DNA of 6,054 nucleotides from Pseudomonadota bacterium. Its GTDB lineage: Bacteria; Pseudomonadota; Alphaproteobacteria; Micropepsales; Micropepsaceae. The notes under the pieces are model-generated. The model was not told the DNA's origin. It made no database searches and worked only from the letters and a program-made list of their open reading frames with translations. The position numbers were made by a program, and so were the translations under genes. Positions 1-5,622 of the stretch are shown here, piece by piece. Every line of letters starts with the position of its first letter. Positions within the stretch are counted from its first letter, which is position 1. The DNA is taken from contig JAEZBK010000295.1 of the NCBI GenBank assembly GCA_023427355.1, forward strand, positions 1 through 6,054, written 5' to 3'.

Positions 1-1
1 T

Positions 2-1699
2 CTCTACACCATCCTGCCTTCCGGCTTCTTCCCCCAGACCGACGAAGGCCGCCTCAACGGCAACATCCGCGGCGACCAGACCGCGTCGTTCGAATCCATG
101 CGGCCCAAGTTCCTGCGCTTCATGGAAATCATCCGCGCCGATCCGGCGGTCGCCACCGTCGCGGGCACGCTGGGCGGCGGCGGCGGCATGGGCGGCGGCG
201 GCGGCGCCAACGGCAATCTGTGGGTTACGCTCAAGCCCCCGTCCGAGCGCGGCTATGTCACCAGCGACGAAGTCCGCACCCGGCTGATGCCGAAATTCGC
301 CGAAATTTCCGGCGCGCGCGCCTTCATCAACTCGGTCAGCTCCACCGGCATCCGCGTCGGCGGCCGCCAGTCCACCGGCAATTACCAGTACACGGTGCAG
401 GGCGACACGCTGGATGACCTGAAGGAATGGGTGCCGAAGATCCAGGATGCGCTGATGACCGTCCCCGAGATTGAATCGGTGGACGCCGACCAGCAGCCCG
501 GTGGTCTGGAAATGCAGCTCACCATCGCTCGCCAGACCGCGGCGCGCATGGGCCTGGCCACCAACCTGATTTCCGGCACGCTGCAGAACCTGTTCAGCCA
601 GGGCCGCGTCTCGACCATCTACAAGGACAAGAACCAGTATCAGGTGATCATGGAAGTGGCGCCCAGCTTCTGGAAACAGGGCACCCAGGCGCTGCACGAC
701 GTCTATGTCTCGACGTCGGGCAACATCTCCGGTTCCCAGGCCTCGGCCGGCAGCACCTCCGCCAACATCGCACCGGCCGGCTCCGATGCCGGCGCACTCA
801 GCGCCGCCCAGGCGGCCGCCGAAGCGGTGCGCAACCAGCAGCAGAACTCGTCGGGCGGCGGCGGCGGCAGCACGAGCGCCGCCGTCTCGACCCGCGTCGA
901 AAAGATGGTGCCACTGGCCTCCTTCGTGAAGATCGAGCCGGGCACCGCGCCCCTGTCGGTCAACCATTCGGGGCCCTTCGTCGCCACCACCTTCTCCTAT
1001 TCCACCCCCGAAGGCGTGACGGTGCAGCAGGCCACCGATGCCATCAACCGGGCCATGGCCAACATCAATGTGCCGATCTCGGTGCATGGCGGCGTCCAGG
1101 GCACGGCGCAGCTGGCGCAGAACAGCATGGCGGCGATCCCCATGCTGGTGCTGGCGGCGGTGGTCATCATCTACATCGTGCTGGGCATGCTCTATGAGAG
1201 CTATATCCACCCGCTCACCATTCTCTCGACCCTGCCTTCGGCGGGCCTGGGTGCGCTGTTGGCGTTGCTGGTGTTCCGCATCGAGTTCAGCCTGATCGCC
1301 TTCATCGGGGTGATGCTGCTGATAGGCGTGGTGAAAAAGAACGCGATCATCATGATCGATTTCGCCGTGCAATTGCAGCGCGCCGAAAACCTCAACCCGC
1401 GCGAGGCGATCTACCGCGCCTGCGTGATGCGCTTCCGCCCGATCATGATGACCACCATGGGCGCCATCCTGGGCGCGCTGCCCCTGGCCATCGGTATCGG
1501 CGAAGGCTATGAGCTGCGCCAGCCGCTGGGCATCGCCACCGTGGGCGGCCTGGTGGTTTCCCAGGTGCTGACCCTCTACACCACGCCGGTGATCTACCTC
1601 TATCTGGATCGCTTCGGCACCTGGTGCGGCCGCCAGTGGGACCGCTTCTATGGCGGCCTGTTCGGCCACAACAATGGCGCCACCGCGCCGGCGGAATAA
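2..1699 (+). CDS. RND-family multidrug efflux permease, C-terminal part (5' end outside window)
   Basis: Inner-membrane proton-driven pump of the HAE1 branch of the RND superfamily. It would work as a trimer with a periplasmic adaptor and an outer-membrane channel to expel drugs or other amphiphiles. The frame is open from the first bases and reads PSGFFPQTDEGRL, the conserved start of the second periplasmic domain, so the ATG at 98 is internal and the gene begins upstream. The 565 visible residues hold the second porter/docking half and then TM8-TM12 from about residue 378. TM10 carries GVVKKNAIIMIDF; Lys446 aligns with the proton-relay lysine of AcrB (K940), and the wording is closest to MdtB/MdtC. 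Oddities are a Gly5-Met-Gly5 loop at residues 58-68 and a ~60-residue Gly/Ser/Ala-rich insertion at ~240-300 before KMVPLASF. The adaptor gene is not in the window. The family call is firm; the substrate is unknown. Confidence 0.95.
   Translation, partial: LYTILPSGFFPQTDEGRLNGNIRGDQTASFESMRPKFLRFMEIIRADPAVATVAGTLGGGGGMGGGGGANGNLWVTLKPPSERGYVTSDEVRTRLMPKFAEISGARAFINSVSSTGIRVGGRQSTGNYQYTVQGDTLDDLKEWVPKIQDALMTVPEIESVDADQQPGGLEMQLTIARQTAARMGLATNLISGTLQNLFSQGRVSTIYKDKNQYQVIMEVAPSFWKQGTQALHDVYVSTSGNISGSQASAGSTSANIAPAGSDAGALSAAQAAAEAVRNQQQNSSGGGGGSTSAAVSTRVEKMVPLASFVKIEPGTAPLSVNHSGPFVATTFSYSTPEGVTVQQATDAINRAMANINVPISVHGGVQGTAQLAQNSMAAIPMLVLAAVVIIYIVLGMLYESYIHPLTILSTLPSAGLGALLALLVFRIEFSLIAFIGVMLLIGVVKKNAIIMIDFAVQLQRAENLNPREAIYRACVMRFRPIMMTTMGAILGALPLAIGIGEGYELRQPLGIATVGGLVVSQVLTLYTTPVIYLYLDRFGTWCGRQWDRFYGGLFGHNNGATAPAE
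173..205 (+). repeat. (GGC)5-ATG-(GGC)5 triplet repeat inside the RND gene
   Basis: Five perfect GGC triplets (173-187), one ATG, then five more GGC triplets (191-205), in frame and coding Gly5-Met-Gly5. Another perfect (GGC)5 run lies at 854-868 in the same gene and also codes Gly5. GGC is otherwise a common glycine codon here, so codon preference explains part of the uniformity. A pure triplet run can gain or lose units without a frameshift, so loop length may vary between strains. That last point is inference. Confidence 0.8.
713..901 (+). other. Low-complexity Gly/Ser/Ala/Gln insertion in the RND periplasmic domain
   Basis: About 60 residues rich in G, S, A, N and Q, including AAQAAAEAVRNQQQN and Gly5, sit between the conserved segments DVYVSTSG and KMVPLASF. 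In MdtB/MdtC-type pumps these two segments are nearly adjacent (roughly VYVPS...G..VPLSS), so this is an insertion in a surface loop of the second periplasmic half. It is probably disordered, with one possible short helix (SAAQAAAEAVRNQQQ). The reading frame and GC-rich codon use continue unbroken, so a frameshift is unlikely. Its function is unknown. Confidence 0.75.
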
Positions 1700-1721
1700 C
1701 TGGCCGCCAGAGCGCGCAAAC

Positions 1722-1752
1722 AAAAAAGGCGCCCGGATCGGGCGCCTTTTTC
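1722..1752. terminator. Bidirectional intrinsic terminator between convergent genes
   Basis: Perfect 8-bp GC stem (1728-1735 with 1739-1746) around the three-base loop GAT, extended by A5/T5 pairing outside it. Read on the + strand it ends in a T-rich tail (1747-1751, then CTTT); read on the minus strand the A6 at 1722-1727 becomes the U tract. It lies 22 bases after the RND stop codon and 20 bases after the mlaA stop on the other strand, so it can end both transcripts. Confidence 0.9.
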
Positions 1753-1771
1753 TTTGTCCTGTCCCACGGGA

Positions 1772-2494
1772 TCAGAAGTTGGGCAGTTCCTCATTCGCCG
1801 CGTCGCCCTTGATCTGGGCGTTGCGGTTCTGGCGATAGAGGCTGCGGGTGGTGGCGTAGAAATCAATCGAGGTGCGCTCGATGGATTCCACCGTGTCCAG
1901 CGTGGCTTCGCGCTTGTCCAGCACCGACAGGCCCGCCTTGATGCCCTTGTAGAGCGAGGAATTGTTCCAGGTCATGTAGGTGAGGGGATCGAAGCCCGTA
2001 TCCACCGCCGTGCCCAGAAGGTCGCGCGGGGGCTTGGGGCCCAGCAGCGGCACGAACAGGTAGGAGCCTTCATGCACGCCGCCCTTGCCCAGGGTGATGC
2101 CGAAGTCGTTGTCATGGGCAGGGATGCCGATATCGGTGGCGACGTCCAGCAAACCACCCAGGCCCACGGTCGAATTGACCATGAAGCGGCCGAAGGTGTT
2201 GACCGCCTTCTCGCCTTCGCCCTGCAGCACGTCGTTGACCAGGATGACCGGCGCGTTGAGGTTGTTCAGCGCGTTGCGCACACCCTGGCGCGCGGGCTGC
2301 GGGACCGCGGCGCGATAGAATTTGGCGGCCGGCGCGGCCACCGCCTTGTCGACGGCCATGGAGAAGGCGAAGATTTCGCGGTTACCCGGCTCGAACGGAT
2401 CATTCTGGGCCAGCGATTGCGGATCGGTGGTGGTGCAGGCGGTCAGGGCAAGGGTGCTTGCCAGCGCCGCAGCAAGGGGAAGTCGGTTTTTCAT
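1772..2494 (-). CDS. mlaA: MlaA (VacJ) family outer-membrane phospholipid-transport lipoprotein
   Basis: MlaA sits in the outer membrane, usually with a porin. It takes mislocalised phospholipid from the outer leaflet and passes it to periplasmic MlaC for return to the inner membrane, which keeps the surface asymmetric. The 240-residue product starts with a lipoprotein signal (MKNRLPLAAALASTLALTAC; lipobox LTAC, lipidated Cys20). The +2 residue is Thr, not Asp, which fits outer-membrane sorting. Family blocks follow: NDPFEPGNREIFAF (31-44), VPQPARQGVRNALNNL, NTFGRFMVNSTVGLGGLLDVA and the FGITLGKGG..GSY..VPLLGP..RD stretch. Length is normal for the family. I chose the ATG at 2494 because it gives a tight signal peptide; a TTG at 2503 would add three residues. 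The Shine-Dalgarno is weak (GGGG at -7 to -4). mlaBCDEF are absent, so it is separate from the rest of the pathway here. Confidence 0.93.
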   Translation of the reverse strand: MKNRLPLAAALASTLALTACTTTDPQSLAQNDPFEPGNREIFAFSMAVDKAVAAPAAKFYRAAVPQPARQGVRNALNNLNAPVILVNDVLQGEGEKAVNTFGRFMVNSTVGLGGLLDVATDIGIPAHDNDFGITLGKGGVHEGSYLFVPLLGPKPPRDLLGTAVDTGFDPLTYMTWNNSSLYKGIKAGLSVLDKREATLDTVESIERTSIDFYATTRSLYRQNRNAQIKGDAANEELPNF

Positions 2495-2649
2495 GGACCC
2501 CAAATATCAAAATCGGAATAAAATACGGTTACCCCCATATCGGGGATCACACGCTATAACGTGCAATATTGGGTTTCGTGCCACGTCCGGCAAGGCCCGG
2601 CAGCCCCGGAATCGGGGGATGCGACCAGATAGCCGGTACGGTTGGGGCT
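2495..2649 (-). promoter_or_regulatory. dipZ-mlaA intergenic gap: probable mlaA promoter region with small hairpins
   Basis: This gap has no gene; its mlaA-proximal part (about 2495-2575) is clearly more AT-rich than its surroundings. Small inverted repeats are visible: 2531-2547 (six pairs on the minus strand including one G-U, loop GATAT), 2550-2563 (CACG-CTATAA-CGTG) and 2604-2617 (five pairs, tetraloop). None is followed by a U tract on the minus strand, so I see no terminator for dipZ. TTGCAC (minus strand, ending at 2561) could be a -35 element, but no good -10 hexamer sits at 16-18 bases. A promoter here is inferred from composition and position, not from a clear box pair. Confidence 0.3.
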
Positions 2650-4365
2650 TTAACCAAAGGTAAAGGCGAAGGCCTCCACCCCCGGATCCAGGAATTCGAT
2701 CCGGAATGTCCGCTCCTTCACCGCGCCCTTGTGCCGGATCAGTTGATAAAGCCGTTCCGTGGTCACAATGCCCGTTCCTTGCGCATCGGTGTCGTCGCCA
2801 TGCGCGTCGCCGGGCGCCGCGCCGTCCAGGGTCACGCGATACCGCACCGGCTTGCCCGTGGGCGCCGCCAGCACCAGGTGCACGTCGCGCGCCTCGAACC
2901 GGAAGGTGATGCGCCCGCCCGCCTTGTCGAGGCGCGACATTTCCGGCCCGATGGTCCACAGCCCGTCCAGCCCCCATTGGTTCAGCGTCAGCGTCGTGGC
3001 GGTGCGATAATCCGCCGCCACGTCATGCTTCACCGGAAAAGGCGTGGCGGCAAAGTTCGCGCCCCGGTTATAGCCGATATAGGTCTCCGGCGATTTCACG
3101 CGCGAAAAATCCGGCGCGGCCTGCGCGCCCTGCGCCTTGGGGTCCACCATGCCGCCGGGCACATCCGTGCGGCCCGCTTCCGCCAGCAATTGCTGGATCA
3201 CCTTTTCCGAGCGGTCATATTCGCCTTCGCCGAAATGATGGTGGCGAATGCGCCCCTGTGCATCGATGAAATAATGCGCCGGCCAATACTGGTTCTGGAA
3301 CGCCTTCCACACCGCAAAGTCATTGTCCTGGGCCACCGGCCAGATCACGCCCAGCTCCGCCATGGCGCGCCGGACATTGGTTTCGTCTTTTTCAAAGGCG
3401 AATTCGGGCGTGTGGATGCCGATCACCACCAGCCCCTGCGCGGCATATTTCTGCGCCCAGGCGCGCACATACGGGATCGCGCGGATGCAGTTGATGCAGG
3501 AATAGGTCCAGAAATCCACCAGCACGACCTTGCCGCGCAAGCTTTCGGGCGACAGGGCCGGGCTGTTCAACCAGCGCGTCGCCCCCGTCAGCGGCGGCAT
3601 CACGCCTTCCACCGGCAGGTCGCTGCCGGCCACCGCCACCGCGTCCACCCGGCGGCCCAAACCCGCCGCCTGGATCAGCCGTTGCTCGATACCGGCGGTC
3701 TGGGCCTGGGACAGCCGCGCCAGGACTCCGGTGTCCAGCCCCAGCGCGATGGCCGCCACGCCCGCCAGCACCAGGACTCCCAGGCCCCGGCGCACCCATT
3801 CGCCCACGCCCAGCGACCGCTTCATGGCGGCAAAGACGCGGCCCCCCGCCAGCAAGGCCAGCCCCAAAGAGGTCGCCGCCCCCGCCGCATAGCCGAACAG
3901 CAACAGACTGGTATTGGCGCTGGCGCCATTGATGGCCGCCGCGGTCAGGATCAATCCCAGGATCGGTCCGGCGCAGGGCGCCCACAAAAGCCCGGTCGCC
4001 ACCCCCAGCAGCGCGGCGCTGCCCATCCCGTCACCCGGCCGGTTGTTCAGCCGGTTGCCCAGCGCGACCAGCGGCGCGGTCAGCCGTTCGGCCAGGGCGG
4101 GCAGCAGCAGCGCCAGTCCGAACAGCGCCAGCAGGGCCATGGCGGCGATGCGTCCGGCCTGGTTGGCCTGGGCGGCCCAGCTACCCCCCACCGCCGCCAG
4201 GGTGGCGATCACGGCGAAGCTGGCGGCCATGCCCAGCAACATGGGCAGGCCGGAACGCAGGAAAGGCCGGTCGGCGCGGGCAAAGACGAAGGGCAGCACC
4301 GGCAGGATACAGGGGCTGAGGATGGTCAGAACGCCACCCACATAGGCCAGCAGGAACAGGATCAC
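2650..4365 (-). CDS. dipZ: DipZ-type membrane thiol-disulfide protein (CcdA domain + thioredoxin-like domain + C-terminal beta domain)
   Basis: Inner-membrane redox protein expected to take reducing power from cytoplasmic thioredoxin and deliver it to its own periplasmic thioredoxin domain, for disulfide reduction or cytochrome c maturation. Of the 571 residues, ~1-215 form a six-helix CcdA/DsbD transmembrane unit with its cysteine pair, Cys19 (LSPCILP) and Cys131 (WAPCAGP). Residues ~255-398 form a TlpA/AhpC-like thioredoxin fold with active site C290-INC-293 after VDFWTYS and cis-Pro362. Residues ~425-571 match the C-terminal domain of Mycobacterium tuberculosis DipZ (SPETYIGYNRG...FRFEARDVHLVL...AFTFG), for which a carbohydrate-binding-module-like fold is described. 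The DsbD alpha domain is absent, as usual for DipZ. The start is a GTG at 4365 with SD GGGAG seven bases upstream. The in vivo partner is unknown. Confidence 0.92.
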   Translation of the reverse strand: MILFLLAYVGGVLTILSPCILPVLPFVFARADRPFLRSGLPMLLGMAASFAVIATLAAVGGSWAAQANQAGRIAAMALLALFGLALLLPALAERLTAPLVALGNRLNNRPGDGMGSAALLGVATGLLWAPCAGPILGLILTAAAINGASANTSLLLFGYAAGAATSLGLALLAGGRVFAAMKRSLGVGEWVRRGLGVLVLAGVAAIALGLDTGVLARLSQAQTAGIEQRLIQAAGLGRRVDAVAVAGSDLPVEGVMPPLTGATRWLNSPALSPESLRGKVVLVDFWTYSCINCIRAIPYVRAWAQKYAAQGLVVIGIHTPEFAFEKDETNVRRAMAELGVIWPVAQDNDFAVWKAFQNQYWPAHYFIDAQGRIRHHHFGEGEYDRSEKVIQQLLAEAGRTDVPGGMVDPKAQGAQAAPDFSRVKSPETYIGYNRGANFAATPFPVKHDVAADYRTATTLTLNQWGLDGLWTIGPEMSRLDKAGGRITFRFEARDVHLVLAAPTGKPVRYRVTLDGAAPGDAHGDDTDAQGTGIVTTERLYQLIRHKGAVKERTFRIEFLDPGVEAFAFTFG

Positions 4366-4372
4366 GGCGAAT

Positions 4373-4377
4373 CTCCC
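4373..4377 (-). promoter_or_regulatory. Ribosome binding site of dipZ
   Basis: GGGAG on the minus strand, seven bases before a GTG start. It decides the start of dipZ, which has no ATG at this point, and it places the first transmembrane helix directly at the N-terminus as expected for a CcdA domain. Confidence 0.75.
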
Positions 4378-4414
4378 GGCCGCCCCGGCTCAATTGCAGG
4401 GCGTTGCGGGCAGC

Positions 4415-4597
4415 TTACGCCGGTTCGGGCGTCCGCTGGATGGGAGATTTTTCGGCCTGGCCGGGCAGCGACAGGTCATCGGGCGGCACGGGTAGCTCGC
4501 CGATCGGCGGTTCCGGGTCGGGCAACCGCGACGTGTGCAGGATCGCGACGCCATAGCCGAGCCGGGTAACGTTATGGCCAAGAAAGCAGGCGCGCAT
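4415..4597 (-). CDS. Small unrecognised Pro-rich protein (60 aa) upstream of dipZ
   Basis: I do not recognise this product. The ORF begins with an ATG preceded by a good Shine-Dalgarno (GAGGA, nine bases upstream) and ends in TAA 49 bases before dipZ, in the same direction, so the two could share a transcript. The N-terminal ~25 residues (MRACFLGHNVTRLGYGVAIL) are mildly hydrophobic with one Cys and no clear signal peptide or full membrane helix. The remaining ~37 residues are acidic and proline-rich (11 Pro, e.g. LPDPEPPIGELPVPPDD), probably extended or disordered. The frame stays open further upstream to a TTG at 4693, but no ribosome site supports that start. It may be a real small protein, a short leader ORF for dipZ, or a chance ORF in GC-rich DNA. 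Confidence 0.4.
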   Translation of the reverse strand: MRACFLGHNVTRLGYGVAILHTSRLPDPEPPIGELPVPPDDLSLPGQAEKSPIQRTPEPA

Positions 4598-4605
4598 TTT
4601 GTTGT

Positions 4606-4611
4606 TTCCTC
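4606..4611 (-). promoter_or_regulatory. Ribosome binding site before the small ORF
   Basis: GAGGAA on the minus strand, in an A-rich context (GAGGAAACAACAAAATG), about nine bases from the ATG at 4597. It is the best ribosome site in the window and the main reason to treat the small ORF as possibly translated. Confidence 0.55.
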
Positions 4612-4696
4612 GCTGAGATAAGGAAACTTCCGGAACGGAAATTCGCTCCTTCACCTTGCACAAAATTGCGTCAGGCAGATTACGCAGGATCAAATG

Positions 4697-4704
4697 CCCC
4701 CCCC
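4697..4704. repeat. C8 homopolymer (G8 on the minus strand)
   Basis: Eight consecutive C residues in the gene-free stretch, about 100 bases upstream of the small ORF start. It is the longest homopolymer in the window. Such tracts are prone to length change in vivo and to sequencing error. It lies outside every supported coding frame, so any effect would be on a leader or promoter. Confidence 0.85.
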
Positions 4705-4722
4705 ATCCGTCGCAAATCGGGT

Positions 4723-4807
4723 CGGCGGAAGGTCGCCGGCACGTCTTTGCGCCGTTCGGTATGCTGTCTCTACCGGACTCCCTTTCAGTGCGCTTCGCGC
4801 AAAAGGG
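4723..4807 (-). other. Cluster of consecutive hairpins, possible structured RNA or repeat unit
   Basis: In minus-strand order: (a) 4807-4780, CCCTTT paired with AAAGGG enclosing TGCGC-GAA-GCGCA, 11 pairs around a three-base bulge; (b) 4775-4757, CGGTA/TACCG with a nine-base loop; (c) 4754-4737, CGGCGC/GTGCCG with a six-base loop; (d) 4738-4723, CGGCG/CGCCG with loop ACCTTC, which overlaps (c) and so would be its alternative. Stem (c) contains a G-U pair on the minus strand that becomes A-C on the plus strand, which favours a minus-strand RNA. I cannot match it to a known riboswitch or RNA family, and no U tract follows any stem. Confidence 0.4.
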
Positions 4808-4831
4808 TTAAGGAAGTCGGATGCTGCGGGT

Positions 4832-4855
4832 CGCCGCGGCTGACGCTGCGCGGCG
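4832..4855 (-). other. GC-rich hairpin just after the SDR stop codon
   Basis: Perfect 7-bp inverted repeat CGCCGCG/CGCGGCG around a 10-base loop, starting 18 bases after the SDR stop on the minus strand. There is no U tract behind it, so it is not a classical intrinsic terminator. It could be a Rho-assisted pause or an mRNA 3'-end stabiliser for the FKBP-SDR transcript. Confidence 0.45.
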
Positions 4856-4873
4856 CGAGATTTCTGGAGGTTT

Positions 4874-5620
4874 TTACCCTCTGCCCACAAACGGCATCTT
4901 CGTCGCCATCACCGTCATGAACAGCACATTCGCCGACAGCGGCAGGCTGGCCATGTACGCCACCGCACGCGCGGCTTCTTCCAGGTCCATGCGCGGTTCA
5001 GGCTTTATGCTGCCATCGGCCTGGGGCAAGCCTTCCAGCGCCTTCAGCGTCATGTCCGTGGCGGCGTTTCCGATATCGATCTGGCCGCAGGCGATGTCGA
5101 AGGGCCGCCCATCCAGCGCGGTGGCCTTGGTCAGTCCCGTCACCGCGTGCTTGGTGCAGGTATAGGGCGCGGTGTTGGGCCGGGGCGCCGTGGCGCTGAT
5201 CGAGCCATTGTTGATGATGCGCCCGCCTTGCGGCGCCTGTTCCTTCATCAGTTTCACGGCGGCCTGCGTGCACAGGAACACGCCGGTCAGGTTGGCGCTC
5301 ACCACGGCCTGCCATTGGTCGAAGGTCAATTCCTCGATCGGCACGGCAGGTGCGCCCACCCCGGCATTGTTGAACAGCACGTCCAGCCGGCCATGTTTTT
5401 CGCGCACCGACAGGAACAGTCCGGTCACGCTTTCGGGCACGCCCACATCGGTGGGCACGACCAGGGCATCGCCCGCCAGCAGCTTCGCGGTTTCCTCCAG
5501 CGGTTCGCGGCGCCGCCCCGCCAGCACCAGGGCGAAGCCATCCTTCGACAGGGCGATGGCGCTGGCGCGGCCGATGCCGGTGCCCGCGCCTGTGACAAGG
5601 GCGACTTTGGTCCCCGGCAT
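4874..5620 (-). CDS. Short-chain dehydrogenase/reductase (classical SDR), NAD(P)-dependent
   Basis: Cytoplasmic oxidoreductase of the classical SDR family, which interconverts alcohol and carbonyl groups on an unknown substrate. The 248 residues match normal SDR length and form one Rossmann domain: cofactor motif TGAGTGIG (10-17), NNAG (84-87), catalytic Asn110, Ser140 and Y153-TCT-K157. The basic AGRRRE after the second strand suggests NADP(H) preference. The C-terminus ([12 protein letters not shown] and [18 protein letters not shown]) is typical of a large uncharacterised proteobacterial SDR group. I chose the ATG at 5620 because it places the first strand (KVALVTGAG) at residue 5; the frame continues open upstream only as a shadow of the FKBP gene. 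The ATG overlaps the FKBP stop (TAATG), and there is no strong Shine-Dalgarno of its own. Confidence 0.95.
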   Translation of the reverse strand: MPGTKVALVTGAGTGIGRASAIALSKDGFALVLAGRRREPLEETAKLLAGDALVVPTDVGVPESVTGLFLSVREKHGRLDVLFNNAGVGAPAVPIEELTFDQWQAVVSANLTGVFLCTQAAVKLMKEQAPQGGRIINNGSISATAPRPNTAPYTCTKHAVTGLTKATALDGRPFDIACGQIDIGNAATDMTLKALEGLPQADGSIKPEPRMDLEEAARAVAYMASLPLSANVLFMTVMATKMPFVGRG

Positions 5621-5622
5621 TA
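5618..5622 (-). promoter_or_regulatory. TAATG stop-start overlap (translational coupling of FKBP and SDR genes)
   Basis: The FKBP stop TAA (5622-5620) shares its last A with the SDR start ATG (5620-5618). The bases before the ATG hold no good ribosome site, so SDR translation probably depends on ribosomes ending the FKBP gene. Confidence 0.75.

Larger units (their letters stand above)
4598..4873 (-). other. 276-bp intergenic region between the SDR gene and the small ORF: no gene, several hairpins
   Basis: Several frames are open here but none gives a recognisable protein or has a supported start. The stretch holds a run of inverted repeats (entered separately), a C8/G8 tract at 4697-4704, a 5-bp stem at 4667-4686 (TGCGT/ACGCA, 10-base loop) and the 8-bp palindrome TTCCGGAA at 4628-4635 close to the small ORF. 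The hairpin density suggests a structured leader RNA, a dispersed intergenic repeat or transcript-processing hairpins. The promoter of the small ORF and dipZ probably lies near its left end, but I see no convincing -35/-10 pair. No tRNA fits. Confidence 0.5.

Noticed and set aside
98..100. ATG at 98 as the start of the RND gene
   Set aside because: The same frame is open to the window edge and encodes conserved RND residues (GFFPQTDEGRL) before this ATG, so it is an internal methionine.
1754..2521. A 255-codon + strand frame opposite mlaA
   Set aside because: It overlaps the whole MlaA gene, begins in the terminator/stop region and has no recognisable motif; it is a codon-bias shadow.
2561..2582. 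Sigma-54-like TGGCACG ... TTGCA on the minus strand upstream of mlaA
   Set aside because: The GG and GC doublets are about 18 bases apart instead of the strict 12 that sigma-54 promoters need.
2604..2617. CCCCG-GAAT-CGGGG hairpin after dipZ as a terminator
   Set aside because: The stem is only five pairs and no U tract follows on the minus strand.
2569..4569. A 666-codon open frame on the + strand opposite dipZ
   Set aside because: It is a mirror of dipZ's GC-rich codon use. The translation is rich in Arg, His, Gln and Gly with no domain or motif, whereas the opposite strand encodes a clear three-domain protein.
4690..4890. A 66-codon minus-strand frame running from the SDR end into the gap
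   Set aside because: It starts with TTG inside the SDR coding sequence without a ribosome site, and its translation runs through the hairpin cluster; better explained as intergenic repeat or leader sequence.
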